Assembly (NCBI RefSeq): GCF_011745365.1
Contig: NW_024468913.1
Span: 2,728,001 to 2,792,000, forward strand
Source: Cryphonectria parasitica EP155
Taxonomy: Eukaryota > Ascomycota > Sordariomycetes > Diaporthales > Cryphonectriaceae
Length of the DNA stretch: 64,000 nucleotides
Reading direction: 5' to 3'
Shown piece after piece: positions 35,020 through 46,240 of this stretch; the first letter of the stretch is position 1; each line of letters begins with the position of its first letter. The notes below the pieces were generated by a model. The model did no database searches. It saw only the letters and a program-made list of their open reading frames with translations, and had not been told where the DNA came from. A program made the translations under genes and the position numbers.

Positions 35020-35814
35020 GATCTTTTTATTCTGTTTCTGCTGAATCTCGTGCAAATTTTGTCGTTTGAGAGGAAGTTTGAATCGCTGAGAAGAAGCGTT
35101 GCCTGGGTTGTTGTTGTTATCAGCAGTGCAAGATAAGAGAACAGGGCTTATTAGTTTGCGGGGAACGTGTTATAGGACGGGGTCTCAAGCTGCCGTCAAT
35201 GTCCACCACAGTTGTCTGTCTTCTCTCTCCCCTGTAAGCAGTACATACTTGGTACGTTGAGCCGCTCAATGAGTCAAGACATGGAATTGGACAAGGCAGC
35301 GCGAGTTGCTGTCGAGGCGATGTCTACATCAGACAAGATTTGATTTTCTACAGCTTGCAGGAGCCAGTTCATACGTCCAGATTGAAGGGCCAGATCAGCA
35401 CCGTATCAGGGGCACTAAACCCTCGGCAGCAATTTGTCCAAAACCTCCATCAAGTTTTTGGTGCTACGCGCTCTGCTTTCCGATTCCAACCTCCAGTCCT
35501 ATTCCGAAGTGCACACATTAAACGGCTGACTGACAGCCATCGCCGTACTTTCAGAATCCAAGCCCGGCAGAGTGATCTAGTTGTTCAATTTGGCCTTTCG
35601 CCTAATACTCGAGACACAATGAGGTGCCCGCAGCAACATCATACACCCGCTTCCTGATCCGCGCTGGTTAACGTTGGCCGATCCGGGCCGCTCCGGGCCG
35701 CAATGAAACCCTTGACGGCTCCTCGGCCGAGTCTCGAGGGGCCCACAATTGGATCACACAAAGATAGTACATAAATCTTTCTATGGAACCACAAATTCAT
35801 CAAACCATTCAAGC
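35020..35814. other. Intergenic spacer, 0.8 kb
   Basis: This is upstream sequence of the NIF3-like gene and 5' flank of the tRNA. I see no gene. Confidence 0.55.
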
Positions 35815-35924
35815 GCGCAAATGGTTTAGTGGTAAAATCCATCGTTGCCATCTTCTTCACAACCTTCTGGGTTCGTGATTCGGACTGATTCGATGGGCCC
35901 CCGGTTCGATTCCGGGTTTGCGCA
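35815..35924 (+). tRNA. tRNA-Gly(GCC) with a 39-nt intron
   Basis: The acceptor stem GCGCAAA (35815-35821) pairs with TTTGCGC (35917-35923), with discriminator A. The D-stem GTTT/AAAT, the anticodon stem CATCG (35840-35844) with CGATG (35891-35895), anticodon GCC at 35847-35849, and the T-stem CCCGG/CCGGG around loop TTCGATT all pair. The intron occupies 35851-35889, one base 3' of the anticodon, the canonical place. The mature length is 71 nt, normal for glycine tRNA. A T4 terminator follows at 35928-35931. Confidence 0.96.
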
Positions 35925-36987
35925 CTCTTTTGGCAATTTCTTTTGCCACTTGGTAAGATTGAAAATGTTGAACGTTGTGATGGGCTTCCATGTCATGCTG
36001 TGCACTCTTCACGGTAAGTTCAGCATTTTGGCATCAGTCCGAAGAGAAACAGATAGCTTGGGTTTTCAACGAGCAGCGGGTCGTGTAACGGCACGGTCTT
36101 GAGATGACGGCGCTGCTTCGAGCAGCACAAGCTGTGCAATCTGAAGTGTCGATACTGAGCAGGCACAGAATCTCGGGTTCATATTTTGCTGTCCTACAGG
36201 CTCGCAGTGTTCATGTTTCCTTGCTCAAGTCTGCTCGCCAACTGTGTTGCTACACTCATCTGCAGGGTTCAGTGGCAAGGGGCGCTAAAGACTGTACCGG
36301 GTCAGCAGCTAAGCCCTCTACTTCAAATCGGTTGCCAGCGTGCTCAGGTGGGCCTGGCGGCCTTGGTGGGGCGTTGAGTGCTGTAGTGCCTCTAGAGGGG
36401 CTGACTTTGTTGTACTATGGCTAGGTACACAGTACATGCATGGTATGACTATTAGACTAGGAAGGCACGGAAGAATATCTTACTCCACAGCAAGCCACGA
36501 TCATAGTGACTCACTTGCTACATAGACTGACTTCGCCTTCCTCCAGATGGTAGACCCAATCTCGAGAGAGACCAATCTTTGCCTTTCCTCACTTGAGACG
36601 ACACCTCCAACTTTTTGTTACTGATATATAGATCGGACCATCTTCGTGGAGAGCGGGCTCAGTTCATTTTCCCCCTTCTCTCCCTCTTTTTTTTCTGGCC
36701 CTCCAATCTTGCCACACGTTTATTTGGTGCGTTTTGGCTTTTTGTGTTTTTTCTTTCTTGGCGACTGCACAGCAGACTTTCACTTTCTACAATTTTCATC
36801 TACACGATCCCAACTCTAAAATTGTATCTCGACAACCCTAGACTACCAAGTCTATTTTACTTTCTCTACCTCAGAAGTCGCTGTATTTCAAAAAGCGCAC
36901 AATCACAACACACTTTGCCCACTAGAACTTGCCACGATCACCCTGGATCTGGAACATCACCCATTCGCACCACACGCTTCTCTCACC
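35925..36987. other. 5' flank of the NF-X1 gene
   Basis: About 1 kb. T-rich and CT-rich sequence at 36660-36990 looks like a fungal promoter and 5' UTR. I see no other gene. Confidence 0.5.
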
Positions 36988-39900
36988 ATGGCTGAGGTTG
37001 AGACACCATCTGCCAGCTCGGCACAGTCCCATCCGTCCCAGAATCGGGGCGTCAGCTCAGCTTCGAGAAGAGCTAGGGTTGGTCGTGGAAGAGGTCGAGG
37101 GAGAGGTTCAGGTCATGGCAGGGGAGGGCACCTCCCCCACGCGAGCAGCCCTGCCGCCCCTCGTACGACAGAACAGGATGCAGGCTCGTCAGCAGAACAG
37201 AGATCTTCGACACCAGCGGACCAGCCAACGGGATCAGGGCCTCGGGGAGGCAGGGGTAGGAGAGGCGGGCGGGGACGGGGCAGGGGCGGAGGACACCTTG
37301 GACAAGACACTCAGATCGCTCCTCGGAGAACTTTCGGGGGACAGCTCACCTCAGCGGCCGAAGATGCGTCTACTCAAGAGACGCCAGGGCTGAGTGGTGA
37401 GGCTTCTGAGTTTGTGCCTGGCCAAGTACATCAGCAGAGGGTGCGGCCGTCAGCCAAGCCCAAGGAGACGCCGCAGCCGCGAGCAAGAAGAGCATCCAAG
37501 TCTGAGGCCCCAGACCTGACGACGCGGATCCATGAGGATATCGACAACGGCAAGTACGAGTGCGTAATTTGTTCCGGCGAGGTCCTGCGCACCTCGCGGG
37601 TATGGACCTGCACTCTGTGTTGGACTGTCACTCACTACCACTGTACCAAGAAGTGGTTCAAGAGTCAAATGGAGAACGACAAGCAGCCACAGGGTGCTGA
37701 GCCGACCTGGCGATGTCCTGGGTGTAACTCGAAGTTGACAGAAGATCCAGGTTCCTACCACTGCTGGTGCGGCAAGGAGATCAACCCGCGGTCGACACCA
37801 GGACTCCCACCACATTCCTGCGGACAGACATGCTCCAAACCTCGTGGCACCTGTCCACATCCCTGTGGCTTGATGTGTCACTCGGGGCCTTGTCCTCCTT
37901 GCACCCTGATGGGTCCTGTACAGCCTTGCTACTGCGGAAAGAATACATCACAGAAGAGGTGTATTGATACAGATTACACCAAGGGCTTCAGCTGCAACGA
38001 AGTCTGTGCAGACCTGCTGCCGTGCGGAGAACACGTTTGTCCCCAGAAATGTCATCCAGGAGTCTGCGGTGCCTGCGAGGTGATGGTCCCTTCAACTTGC
38101 TACTGTGGTAAGGAGACCAAGGAAATTCCTTGCGAGCAGCGAGACGACCTGGTCGAGTCTTTCAATTACGGACAGGTCCAAGCTCCGGAGCAACCAGAAT
38201 GGTTCGAAGGCTCCTTCACTTGCCATGCACCCTGCACAAGAAAGTTCGACTGCGGCGTTCATCAGTGCCGGAAAGGATGCCACCCGCAGGATGAGGAAGC
38301 ATCGCACTGTCCAAGCTCACCTGACGTTGTCACACACTGCCCATGCGGCAAGACGCCTTTGGGGGAGATCATGGCAGAGCCTCGACAGTCCTGCTCAGAC
38401 AAGATCGAGCACTGCTCAAAGAAATGTGGTAAGACCCTTTCTTGCGGGCATCAGTGCCCAGATCTCTGCCATGTCGGCGCCTGCAGTCCTTGCTGGCAGA
38501 AGACGGATATAAAATGCCGCTGCAGCAGAACTACGGTGTCGACAATTTGCCACGGAGTGCCTCCAGAGGAGACAGTAAAGCCTGAGTGCCCTCGGGTGTG
38601 TCGAGCGGTCCTCAACTGTGGGCGACACTCTTGTGATGTCCGTTGTTGCCCTGGAGAGAAGAGGGCAGCCAAACGTCAGGCAAATAGGCGTCGAGCCGCT
38701 GGTCCGGCGCAAGAAGATGTGGAAGACGAACATATCTGCACAAGGACCTGCAACCGGCTGCTCAAGTGCGGCAAGCACTTTTGCCAGCAATTGTGCCACA
38801 AGGGACCGTGCCCAAGCTGCTTGGAGGCCATTTTTGAGGAAATCAGCTGTTCCTGCGGTCGCACCAGGCTTTACCCTCCCCAACCGGTATGTACACCTAC
38901 ATGTCTATCGAGGACGATACTATGGCTTGAGTTGTCAACCTGAAACTAATTCTATGCCAAGTGTGGCACGCAACCGCCGCAATGCCGGTTTCCTTGTACG
39001 CGTGCACGAGCCTGCGGACACCCTCAGGTGGAACATCAGTGCCATCCCGACGACGTAGAATGCCCCAAGTGCCCGTTCCTGGTCGAGAAGACCTGCATCT
39101 GTGGTAAGGAAGTCCTGCGCAACCAACCATGCTGGTTTGCAGAGGCTCGCTGTGGTCGGCCTTGTGGAAAGCGTCTCAAGTGTGGGTAGGTGATACATAT
39201 GCCCCCAAGGACTATGGCTACGGATTTCAAGCGACTGACGTATCATATAGCACGCACTACTGCAACTTGCTCTGCCACAGAGGCGACTGCGAAGATGTGG
39301 GTGTGCCGGGATCCCACTGCACACAACCTTGTGGTAAGCCGCGTGAGTCTTGTGGGCATGAAGACCTCGATCAGTGCCACGCGCCATTCTCGTGCAAGGA
39401 GGAGAAACCTTGCCAGTCAGAGACATTCATCACCTGCGATTGCCAACGTCGCAAGCAAAAGGTCAAGTGTTTGTCTACACATCTTGACCCGCGGGGCCCA
39501 CAGCGAGAGTCCCTTAAGTGCGACGAGGAGTGTCTACGCCAGAAGCGTAATCGTCAGCTCGCCGAAGCTCTCAATGTCGACCCGGATCATACAGATAACC
39601 ACATCCCCTACCAAGACACCACGCTCAGGTTCTTCCGCGACAATACCGAGTGGGCTCAACAACAGGAGCGCGAGTTCCGCGTCTTTGCCGAGTCGAGCGC
39701 CAAGAACATGCGCTTCAAACCTATGAAATCTCATCAGCGACAATTTCTGCACGCGCTTGCGGAGGACTATGGTCTCGACAGCGAGAGCCAAGACCCAGAG
39801 CCTCACAGGCACGTCAGCATCTTCAAGGGCCCTCGGTTTGTCTCGCCGCCGCGGAAGACGCTGATGCAGTGCTTGCGCCTTTTGAAGGCAACGGCGCCCT

Positions 39901-40616
39901 CTCGAGTAGCGGCACCAGCGCCTCCTCCCCCGAGCAAGCCATCTCAGCAGCCATACAACGCCTTCCTGCTCACCAAGCCAAGGTTCGGCCTCACGTTGGA
40001 AGAGGTTGACCAGGCTCTCAAGGCTGACCTCTCGAGTGCGACCTCATCGAACCCGGGTCTCACCTTCACAACAAGCTTCCTCCCCTCCGAGGAGGTCCTT
40101 GTCAAGACTACCACCAAGACAACCGTAGCGAGCATCACCTCCGGCACGCTCAACCCGCCCCAGCTCGAAGCTCTGCTCACCGCCCTCAAGCCCAAGCTCG
40201 CCAAGGCTATCGGCGCCCATGGCGTCGCCGCCGGCGTCATCCTCTGCGTGGCGGACACGGCATCGTCGAACATTGTTCGCCGCGAGGGCAGCGACGGCGG
40301 TAACGGCTCGGCGGGCGGCTGGAGCACGGTCGCGAGCCGGGCGGCGGCACGGCCTAGGCAGTGGGCACCCGCATCGGTCGTCGAGCCTAAACAGACGGGT
40401 TTTGTTGCGCTGAGGAGGCTTGGGATGAAGAAAACCCAGCCACAGCAGGAGAAGAAGGAGGAGGAGGAGGGAAAGGAGGGGGAGACAGCGCAGAAGGAAG
40501 CCGAAGTAAGCGAGAAGGTGAAAGCCGACACACTGCCTGTGCAGAACTTGGTGGGTGAGGAGGACTCGGAGGCGGGGCCGGCGAGAGCTGATGAGGGCGA
40601 GAGTGACGGACTGTGA
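36988..40616 (+). CDS. FAP1: NF-X1-type zinc finger and R3H domain protein (FAP1 homologue)
   Basis: Three exons, join(36988..38886,38962..39185,39251..40616), give 1162 aa. Residues 1-190 are basic and Gly/Arg-rich (RGG-like). A RING-type finger begins at Cys192 (CVICSGEVLRTSRVWTCTLC). Then a long array of NF-X1 cysteine/histidine repeats extends to about residue 800 (for example CSKPRGTCPHPCGLMCHSGP, CGHQCPDLCHVGACSPC, CGKHFCQQLCHKGPCPSC). An R3H domain follows at about 866-925 (HQRQFLHALAEDYGLDSES), and the C-terminal part is low complexity. Relatives are nuclear transcription repressors or RING E3 ligases; yeast Fap1 binds FKBP12. Introns (CCG/gtatgt to ccaag/TGT; GG/gtaggt to atatag/C) keep the finger spacing intact. 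Confidence 0.94.
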
Positions 40617-41623
40617 GAAACTTTATTTTATTTGCCCTTCGCAATGCCACCGCTGTTCTTCTCATTCGCCGGTAAGAGTGAGGCGCATGGTGTAGGTAGA
40701 ATTTCGTATGCTTGAAACGGCACGGTTTCGAGACCTTTCAACCGTCACCATAGCTCGGAACTCTGGGGACCGAGGCTATCGAGGGCTCACTCCGCTTATG
40801 ATGATGCTCCAGGGCCAGCTCATATGGCCTCTGATATATTGGGAATGGAGGAAGAAGGAAAGGAGGCGGACCCAAAGAAGAAGAAAAGACCAAATTCGAC
40901 CAAACAGTTTCTTCATGAATCTGCGCCCTAATCTTGCACATAATCTCCCGAAGAATGCAAAGAGGTCTCACTCTCACAGCACCCTCTTACCAAGTCAGCA
41001 GTACGAGCCTCTCTCTATCCTTACTTTTCATACCTCCTTTCGCCCATCTCTCCTAGCCCGTTGCCTTCTACAGTGTCCGAACACAAGTCAGTACTTCCCT
41101 CTACAGAATCGGTACCTAGACAATACGAGGTCCGTATCCGTATCGCTTGATAGCGACCTTGAACCATACACCCTCTCACAAATGCAAGGACTAAACATGA
41201 GATGGTCTTGTGGATACGTCTTTTGGGAGGGGGGGGGGATCGGGGGAGGAAGCCTTTGCAGGAAGGAAGAAGGAAAAATCATTAGACATATTTGAATTTA
41301 GGTAGCTACATGATCGAGCTCGTCATAAGGGGGTATCTTTATCAAAAGCACGCCTCCACCCATTCCACTGCGCAAAGCAGAAGCTTGCCGTCCACAGCTC
41401 GCGGCTGCAACCGAGTGACGGGCCGAAGTTTAAGTCGAACCCCCCCCCCCTTCACTATTGTGTAGTCCAGAGAACACAAGACAGAATCCTACCCAAAGAC
41501 TTTCCCACAAGTCCTCATCAGATGACCCTTCCCAGGACCGATGCAACAACCCTCACGGGATCACCACTACTGCGCCCCCAACATGAGTGCCACACCTCCA
41601 CCCCTTCTTCCCCCGGGGGATCC
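40617..41623. other. Convergent spacer FAP1 / BEM46
   Basis: 1 kb lie between two 3' ends. G- and C-runs occur at about 41229-41238 and 41440-41450. I see no gene. Confidence 0.55.
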
Positions 41624-42976
41624 CTACTTCTGCTTCTTCTCGGGTGGTGTGGAGGGGTACTCCTGCGTGACCGACGCGATAAAGTCGGCAATAGACTCAA
41701 AGTAGCCGTCCTCGAGTACGCTCGAGTTGTGGTCGCCGTTGGGGAGCGGCTTGAAGATCTTGTTGGGTGCTTGCGATAGCTCGTAGAGGCGGCGCATGTG
41801 ATTTGGACTGGGTGGCCAAGAAGAGGTTAGTGTGGGCCATCTACTGTGAGACATGCATGTCATGCATGGGTTGCTGCATGTTACTACTGAGGTAGCACGA
41901 CAAAAGTCGTATTGTGGGCAGAATGATAAGAGAAGACCAGAAACCCCCCCCCCCCAAAAAAAAAATTCACCGCTTTCGGAGGAACGAATTTGCCTCCCCC
42001 CCCCCCCGGCCCCAAACTGGGGGGTTGGTTTGGTTTGGTCATGTAGCAGTTTCCGTTCTAGAAGCTATCCAAAGGGGAGGGGAGGGTGCTGAGTGATAAG
42101 AAGAGGGTCGGGGGGGGGGGGGGGTCGCGCAACTCACGGTACGATCTCATCCTGCAGGCCAGAAAGGAACAGGATGGGCACCTTTGTGATTTGTGGTATG
42201 ATGGAATCGCTCGGCCAGACCTGGTGGCACAGCAGGGAGAGATACTTTGCTGGCGGAAGGACGGAGGGAATCAGCTTCCGCATGGAGAGAAAAGTATTCT
42301 CCAGAATCAAGCCAACGACGTGTTTCTGGTTCTCCGCAACGAGTTTGATGCTGACGGCTCCACCCAGGCTCTGCCCATAGACGATCAGCTTGTGGTCGCT
42401 GGTCTCTGCCCTCTCGCGGAGGTAATCGAGGGCAGTCTGCGCATCGTGGCAGATGCCCGATTCGCCAGGCTCGCCGGTGGACAGGCCGTAGCCTCGGTAT
42501 TCGAGCATGAAGACATTGCAGCCCGTGAGGTTGATGAGCATGCGAGCGATGGGCACCCGGTGTCCAATATTGCCAGCATTCCCGTGGAACATCAAGACGG
42601 TGACGTTGGAGTTTCGCCCCGACCTTGGGCCTCGAATGTAGAAAGCTGATAACTTCTCCCCATCGCCCGTCGGTATGACCAACTCTTCAAAATCCTGGAT
42701 GCCGAATTGCGAAGGGTTCGGGACGTCGGTTCGAGCATTTGGGGGCATATGCGACGGGTAAATCAGGGCTCTATGCGGATGAGCATTGCCATGTCAGTCA
42801 TACGGTACGAACTAGGGCGCCACTCGGACTGCGACCCAAGAAAGGGAAGGCCGGACAACTCACTTTTGCTTGAAGTAGAGGAGGGATGTGAGAACAGCAG
42901 CAACGCCCTTGGATGTGACGAGATTAGCCAAGTCCCTCAGGTCGCGCCTCAGGTCGTCCGCAAAGGAACAGCGCAT
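41624..42976 (-). CDS. BEM46: Bem46-family alpha/beta hydrolase (ABHD13-like)
   Basis: Three exons, join(41624..41807,42138..42770,42864..42976), give 309 aa. The N-terminal segment GVAAVLTSLLYFKQK is hydrophobic and fits a membrane anchor. The catalytic domain shows the oxyanion segment FHGNAGN (residues 99-105), LEYRGYGLSTGEPGE, the nucleophile elbow YGQSLGG with Ser172, an Asp in SGLQDEIVP and a His in NGDHNS. Neurospora BEM46 localises to ER and membranes and affects germination and polarity; the natural substrate is unknown. Junctions (AA/gtgagt to catag/A; CC/gtgagt to cccag/T) are in phase. The start at MRCSFADD is the nearest in-frame ATG; upstream sequence in the frame is low complexity. 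Intron 2 holds a G15 run. Confidence 0.93.
42110..42124. repeat. Poly(G) run, 15 bases, in a BEM46 intron
   Basis: An uninterrupted G-tract (C-tract in the transcript) close to the 5' splice site of the second intron, 13 bases inside. Confidence 0.95.
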
Positions 42977-43418
42977 TCGGAGAGGTAGGAGCCCCGAGAA
43001 GAAGGAGGAGGAGGAGGAGGAGGAGGTATGACGCCGGGCTGGCGGACGACGACATAGGAGCCTCGACTTTGGGGTGGGGGGTGGTGAGGGGACCAAAAGA
43101 AAAAGCAGGCAGGGAGAAAATAGATTCAGGACATGACGAAGGAGGCAGTATGCCTTACAGTCGAGGCAATGGCCGGTAGTCGCATCCACGAGGCGGCAGT
43201 GCCGAGGAGCGAGACGGTTGACTCGACAAGAGTCTGGGATGGAGGAGGGGAGGACATAGTAGGTAATTAAAAAGAAGAGAAGGGGAAAGGGGAAAAGAAA
43301 AGACAGGGGGGAAAGTATGAGTAGTAGAGAGAGTGTGTAAGACAGGGACACCAACGGGGGAGGTTGTACTGTCGAAGCAGGAGTACTAGGCGAGAAGGGG
43401 GAAAGGAGGGGGAGGTTG

Positions 43419-43454
<36 letters not shown>

Positions 43455-45141
43455 TGTGTGTGTGTGCGGTGCCTTGGCTTCGGATGTACGATGCAGTGCA
43501 GTTTGTTTGAGGGTCCCGACCCTCACTGTCCCCTCTGGTACTTTGTACTCTGGCAGGTCTGTGCTTTGTTGCTGGTCCCGTCTGGTCGGTCTCGCTCGAT
43601 CTGGTCTGGGGGCAGAAGAGGAGGAGGAGGAGGAGGGGAGGAGGAGGAGACAGGGCGCAGACAGGGACAGGCCAGCACAGACAGGCAGGCAGACAATACT
43701 GCTTGATCTGTACTTTTTAGAGAAAGAGGAGACAAGCCAGAGGCAGATCGTCAGCCAGGATTGCCAAGGCCCCGTTTTTTCCCAAGGACGGGCTGTGAGA
43801 TGAGGGGGAAAGTCGAGAGAGCTCTGGGTTCAGCCGAAAGGCTCCAGGGTTTCGAGATGCAAGATGCACGATGCAAGATGCAGATTACACGGTCGGGCCA
43901 GGCCAGGCGCAGTTGGCAGGTGTGGCAGGGAATCCTTTGGTGAGAACTTAGGCACTTGGGCCCTTAGCTAAGCATCCACAATGCATCACCTGCTGGGGGA
44001 CGACGACTTGACACAGGGCAGCGGCACAGCAGTGCGCTGAGAGGTCCACTATGGTTCCAGCAGCAGGCAAGCCCCCTGACACTGCCGTCCCCACTAACAG
44101 CTTCAGGGGGGGTCGGTCGGGTTCGTTTTCTGCGAAGGGCTTGCTCACGTCTCAGAGCTGGGTGTATGGGTAGTACTATTCCGCCCTACTGTCCTCTTGT
44201 AATAACCCGGCACTACGGTACCGTAGTACGTACTACTTGTACGCCGGGTTGTGAATCAGACTCCGTATCCCGAATAGGAGATGTACCTCCTCTTCCTTTC
44301 CTCCTGCCTCTAAGTGGTGTCTTTTTCTCCCTTTCTCTTCCTCCCCCCCCAACCCCCGTCTCAGCTCCTTGCACCACGGGAAGACGTGACGACGCCCCCG
44401 GCGCACACCGCCGCATTGGGCAGTTGATCAAACTCGGACGCCCGAAGCATGAACTGACTGGGTCGGTCTCCGGCTTTTTACTCAAATATCGCCACGCGAG
44501 ATCCTTTGCCTTGTCGACTCTTTGTCCAGGTCACAAGAAAGTTGAGATCGAGTTCACATGGGTTCTCGAAGGGGGAATACGTGCCGACGTTACTCCCTCC
44601 AAAGACGAAACACCCCCAGTGGGCTGGTGCTGTTCGTGATAGAAGAAGTGGGTCTTGTTCCGCATTCTTTTTTGTTTCTGGAACAAAAACACCCTGCTGC
44701 CGATCTTCCCAGGCTGCTTGTATATACGTGGTACTATAATACATGGTAATGATTCAATGAACAACACAAAAAGGAAGACATATCTTTTTTCTTCTTTCGG
44801 TACAAGCCACCCCATGATCGGACAAAGCACCAGGCGGATTGAGAAACAAAGGCCGCATATATGCAGGATGGATAGTGTCCTGGCAAAAGTAAAGAGGTCA
44901 GCTTGGATTCAAGCGAAGGAAGATCCGTTGGCTGACATCTGCTCTTGAGTCGACGTCATGCCCCTTCCCCGGGCACTTTTTGTTCCTTTTTCTATTGTCT
45001 TTCTTTGCCTTCCTCTCGTCTTTCCTTTTTCTCCCTTCCCACTGCCATAGTCTGTATGGTAGGAGCCTAGAGTCCACCAGAAGTGGATGGTGATTGATGG
45101 GACAGTTGGCAGAGTGGAGTGCATTCTGCAGGTCACGGGCT
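42977..45141. other. Intergenic spacer upstream of BEM46
   Basis: The spacer contains a (TGCG)n/(TG)n microsatellite at 43417-43467, GGA-rich repeats at 43010-43030 and 43618-43650, and otherwise short frames without family-like sequence. I see no gene. Confidence 0.5.
43417..43467. repeat. (TGCG)n(TG)n microsatellite
   Basis: About ten TGCG units are followed by TG units, alternating purine-pyrimidine over roughly 50 bases, about 440 bp upstream of the BEM46 start. Confidence 0.95.
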
Positions 45142-45549
45142 TCAACGTACGGGCTGAAGATCATGTCCTAGACACCACAAGTCTATCTCTGCGTCAATCG
45201 TGGGATGGGGAAGTGGTGAAATCCAGTGGTTGGTAAGGCTAAACAACAACAAAACAAGAACAAATAAAAGTCGCACATAAACAACATCCTCACCTCTTAC
45301 TAGCAGCACAAAAGTTATCCATCTAAGGGCTTGATGGGCTTCATCGTATTGTGATGGCTCAATGAGCATCGATGGGGGCCCACCAGGCGGGTATCTAATA
45401 AGGCTAAGATCATATTTGATGTGACAAACCCACAAATTATGCTGATTCATCGCCGTCGCCATTTGATACAAGTCGCTACGGCACCTTCGGGTTCGGAGCC
45501 TTTTCCTGGTGCACGACCTGAAACGCCCATCCCTGCGCGTCCCAGCATC

Positions 45550-46240
45550 GTCGTCTCTTCTCATCCCACCAGCCCTCGTCGGCCGGTGGACCTTTTCACC
45601 CGAGATTCACCATGTTCTCATTGGTGAAGAGGCTCGTCTTTGACAGCATACGGCGGAGAAAGGGGCCAGACGTCGATTGGATCTTGCGCCTTGGGCGTCG
45701 AACTAGAAGAGGGTGAACATCACCCAGCTTTTTGGGAGTTGGAAGGAGCCTCTTTGATATGGTGAGACTGCTTCGACTGTCCGGTCTCTGGACGACTCCA
45801 GAGGTCTGAGTCAACAGTGCGCCACCGGCGTCTTTTCTGACAAATTGGGACATCGGAGGAATGAACCCTTCCTCGCTGCTGGCTATCTCCTCGCTATCAT
45901 TTACTGACCTCGAGTGCCCGCCCTTGGCTCAGGACGGACGACGCAGCATCATCATCCTCATCCTCATCATCATCATCATCAGTCATCTTGCGCGCCTCAG
46001 ACGACATGCCCTGTTCATCACTTCTGGGTCCGCCCTGACTTCGGCAGCTGTGTCTTTCTGAGATGAGGGTAGCAATCTCACCCATTGGTTCATTCGGTAC
46101 ACGCAATCTCGCGGGCCACATCATGCTCATCCGCGAGGCGAGACTTTGGATAGACGAGGTGAGACACTGCTGGCACCAAGCACGCGAGATTCGAAGAGGT
46201 GATGTCGACCCTGTGAGCAATCTCTTGTGCCTTTACTCTT
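45550..46240 (-). pseudogene. Frameshifted gene relic or misread gene, unknown product
   Basis: Reading the minus strand, two protein-like stretches lie in different frames. The first runs from about 46220 to 45897 and contains LRVPNEPMGEIATLISER and an acidic tract (DDDDDEDEDDD). The second runs from about 45895 to 45596 and contains DSEEIASSEEGFIPPMSQFV, PTPKKLGDVHPLLVRRPRRK and FLRRMLSKTSLFTNEN. They join smoothly if one A is removed at an AAA near 45898 (one-base frameshift); no intron fits there. I do not recognise the family. It could be a pseudogene, a gene with a sequencing error, or chance. The 5' end is not resolved. Confidence 0.35.

Noticed and set aside
43990..45141. Several 80-150-codon frames on both strands
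   Set aside because: They overlap each other on opposite strands, lack any recognisable motif and have no consistent splice pairs.
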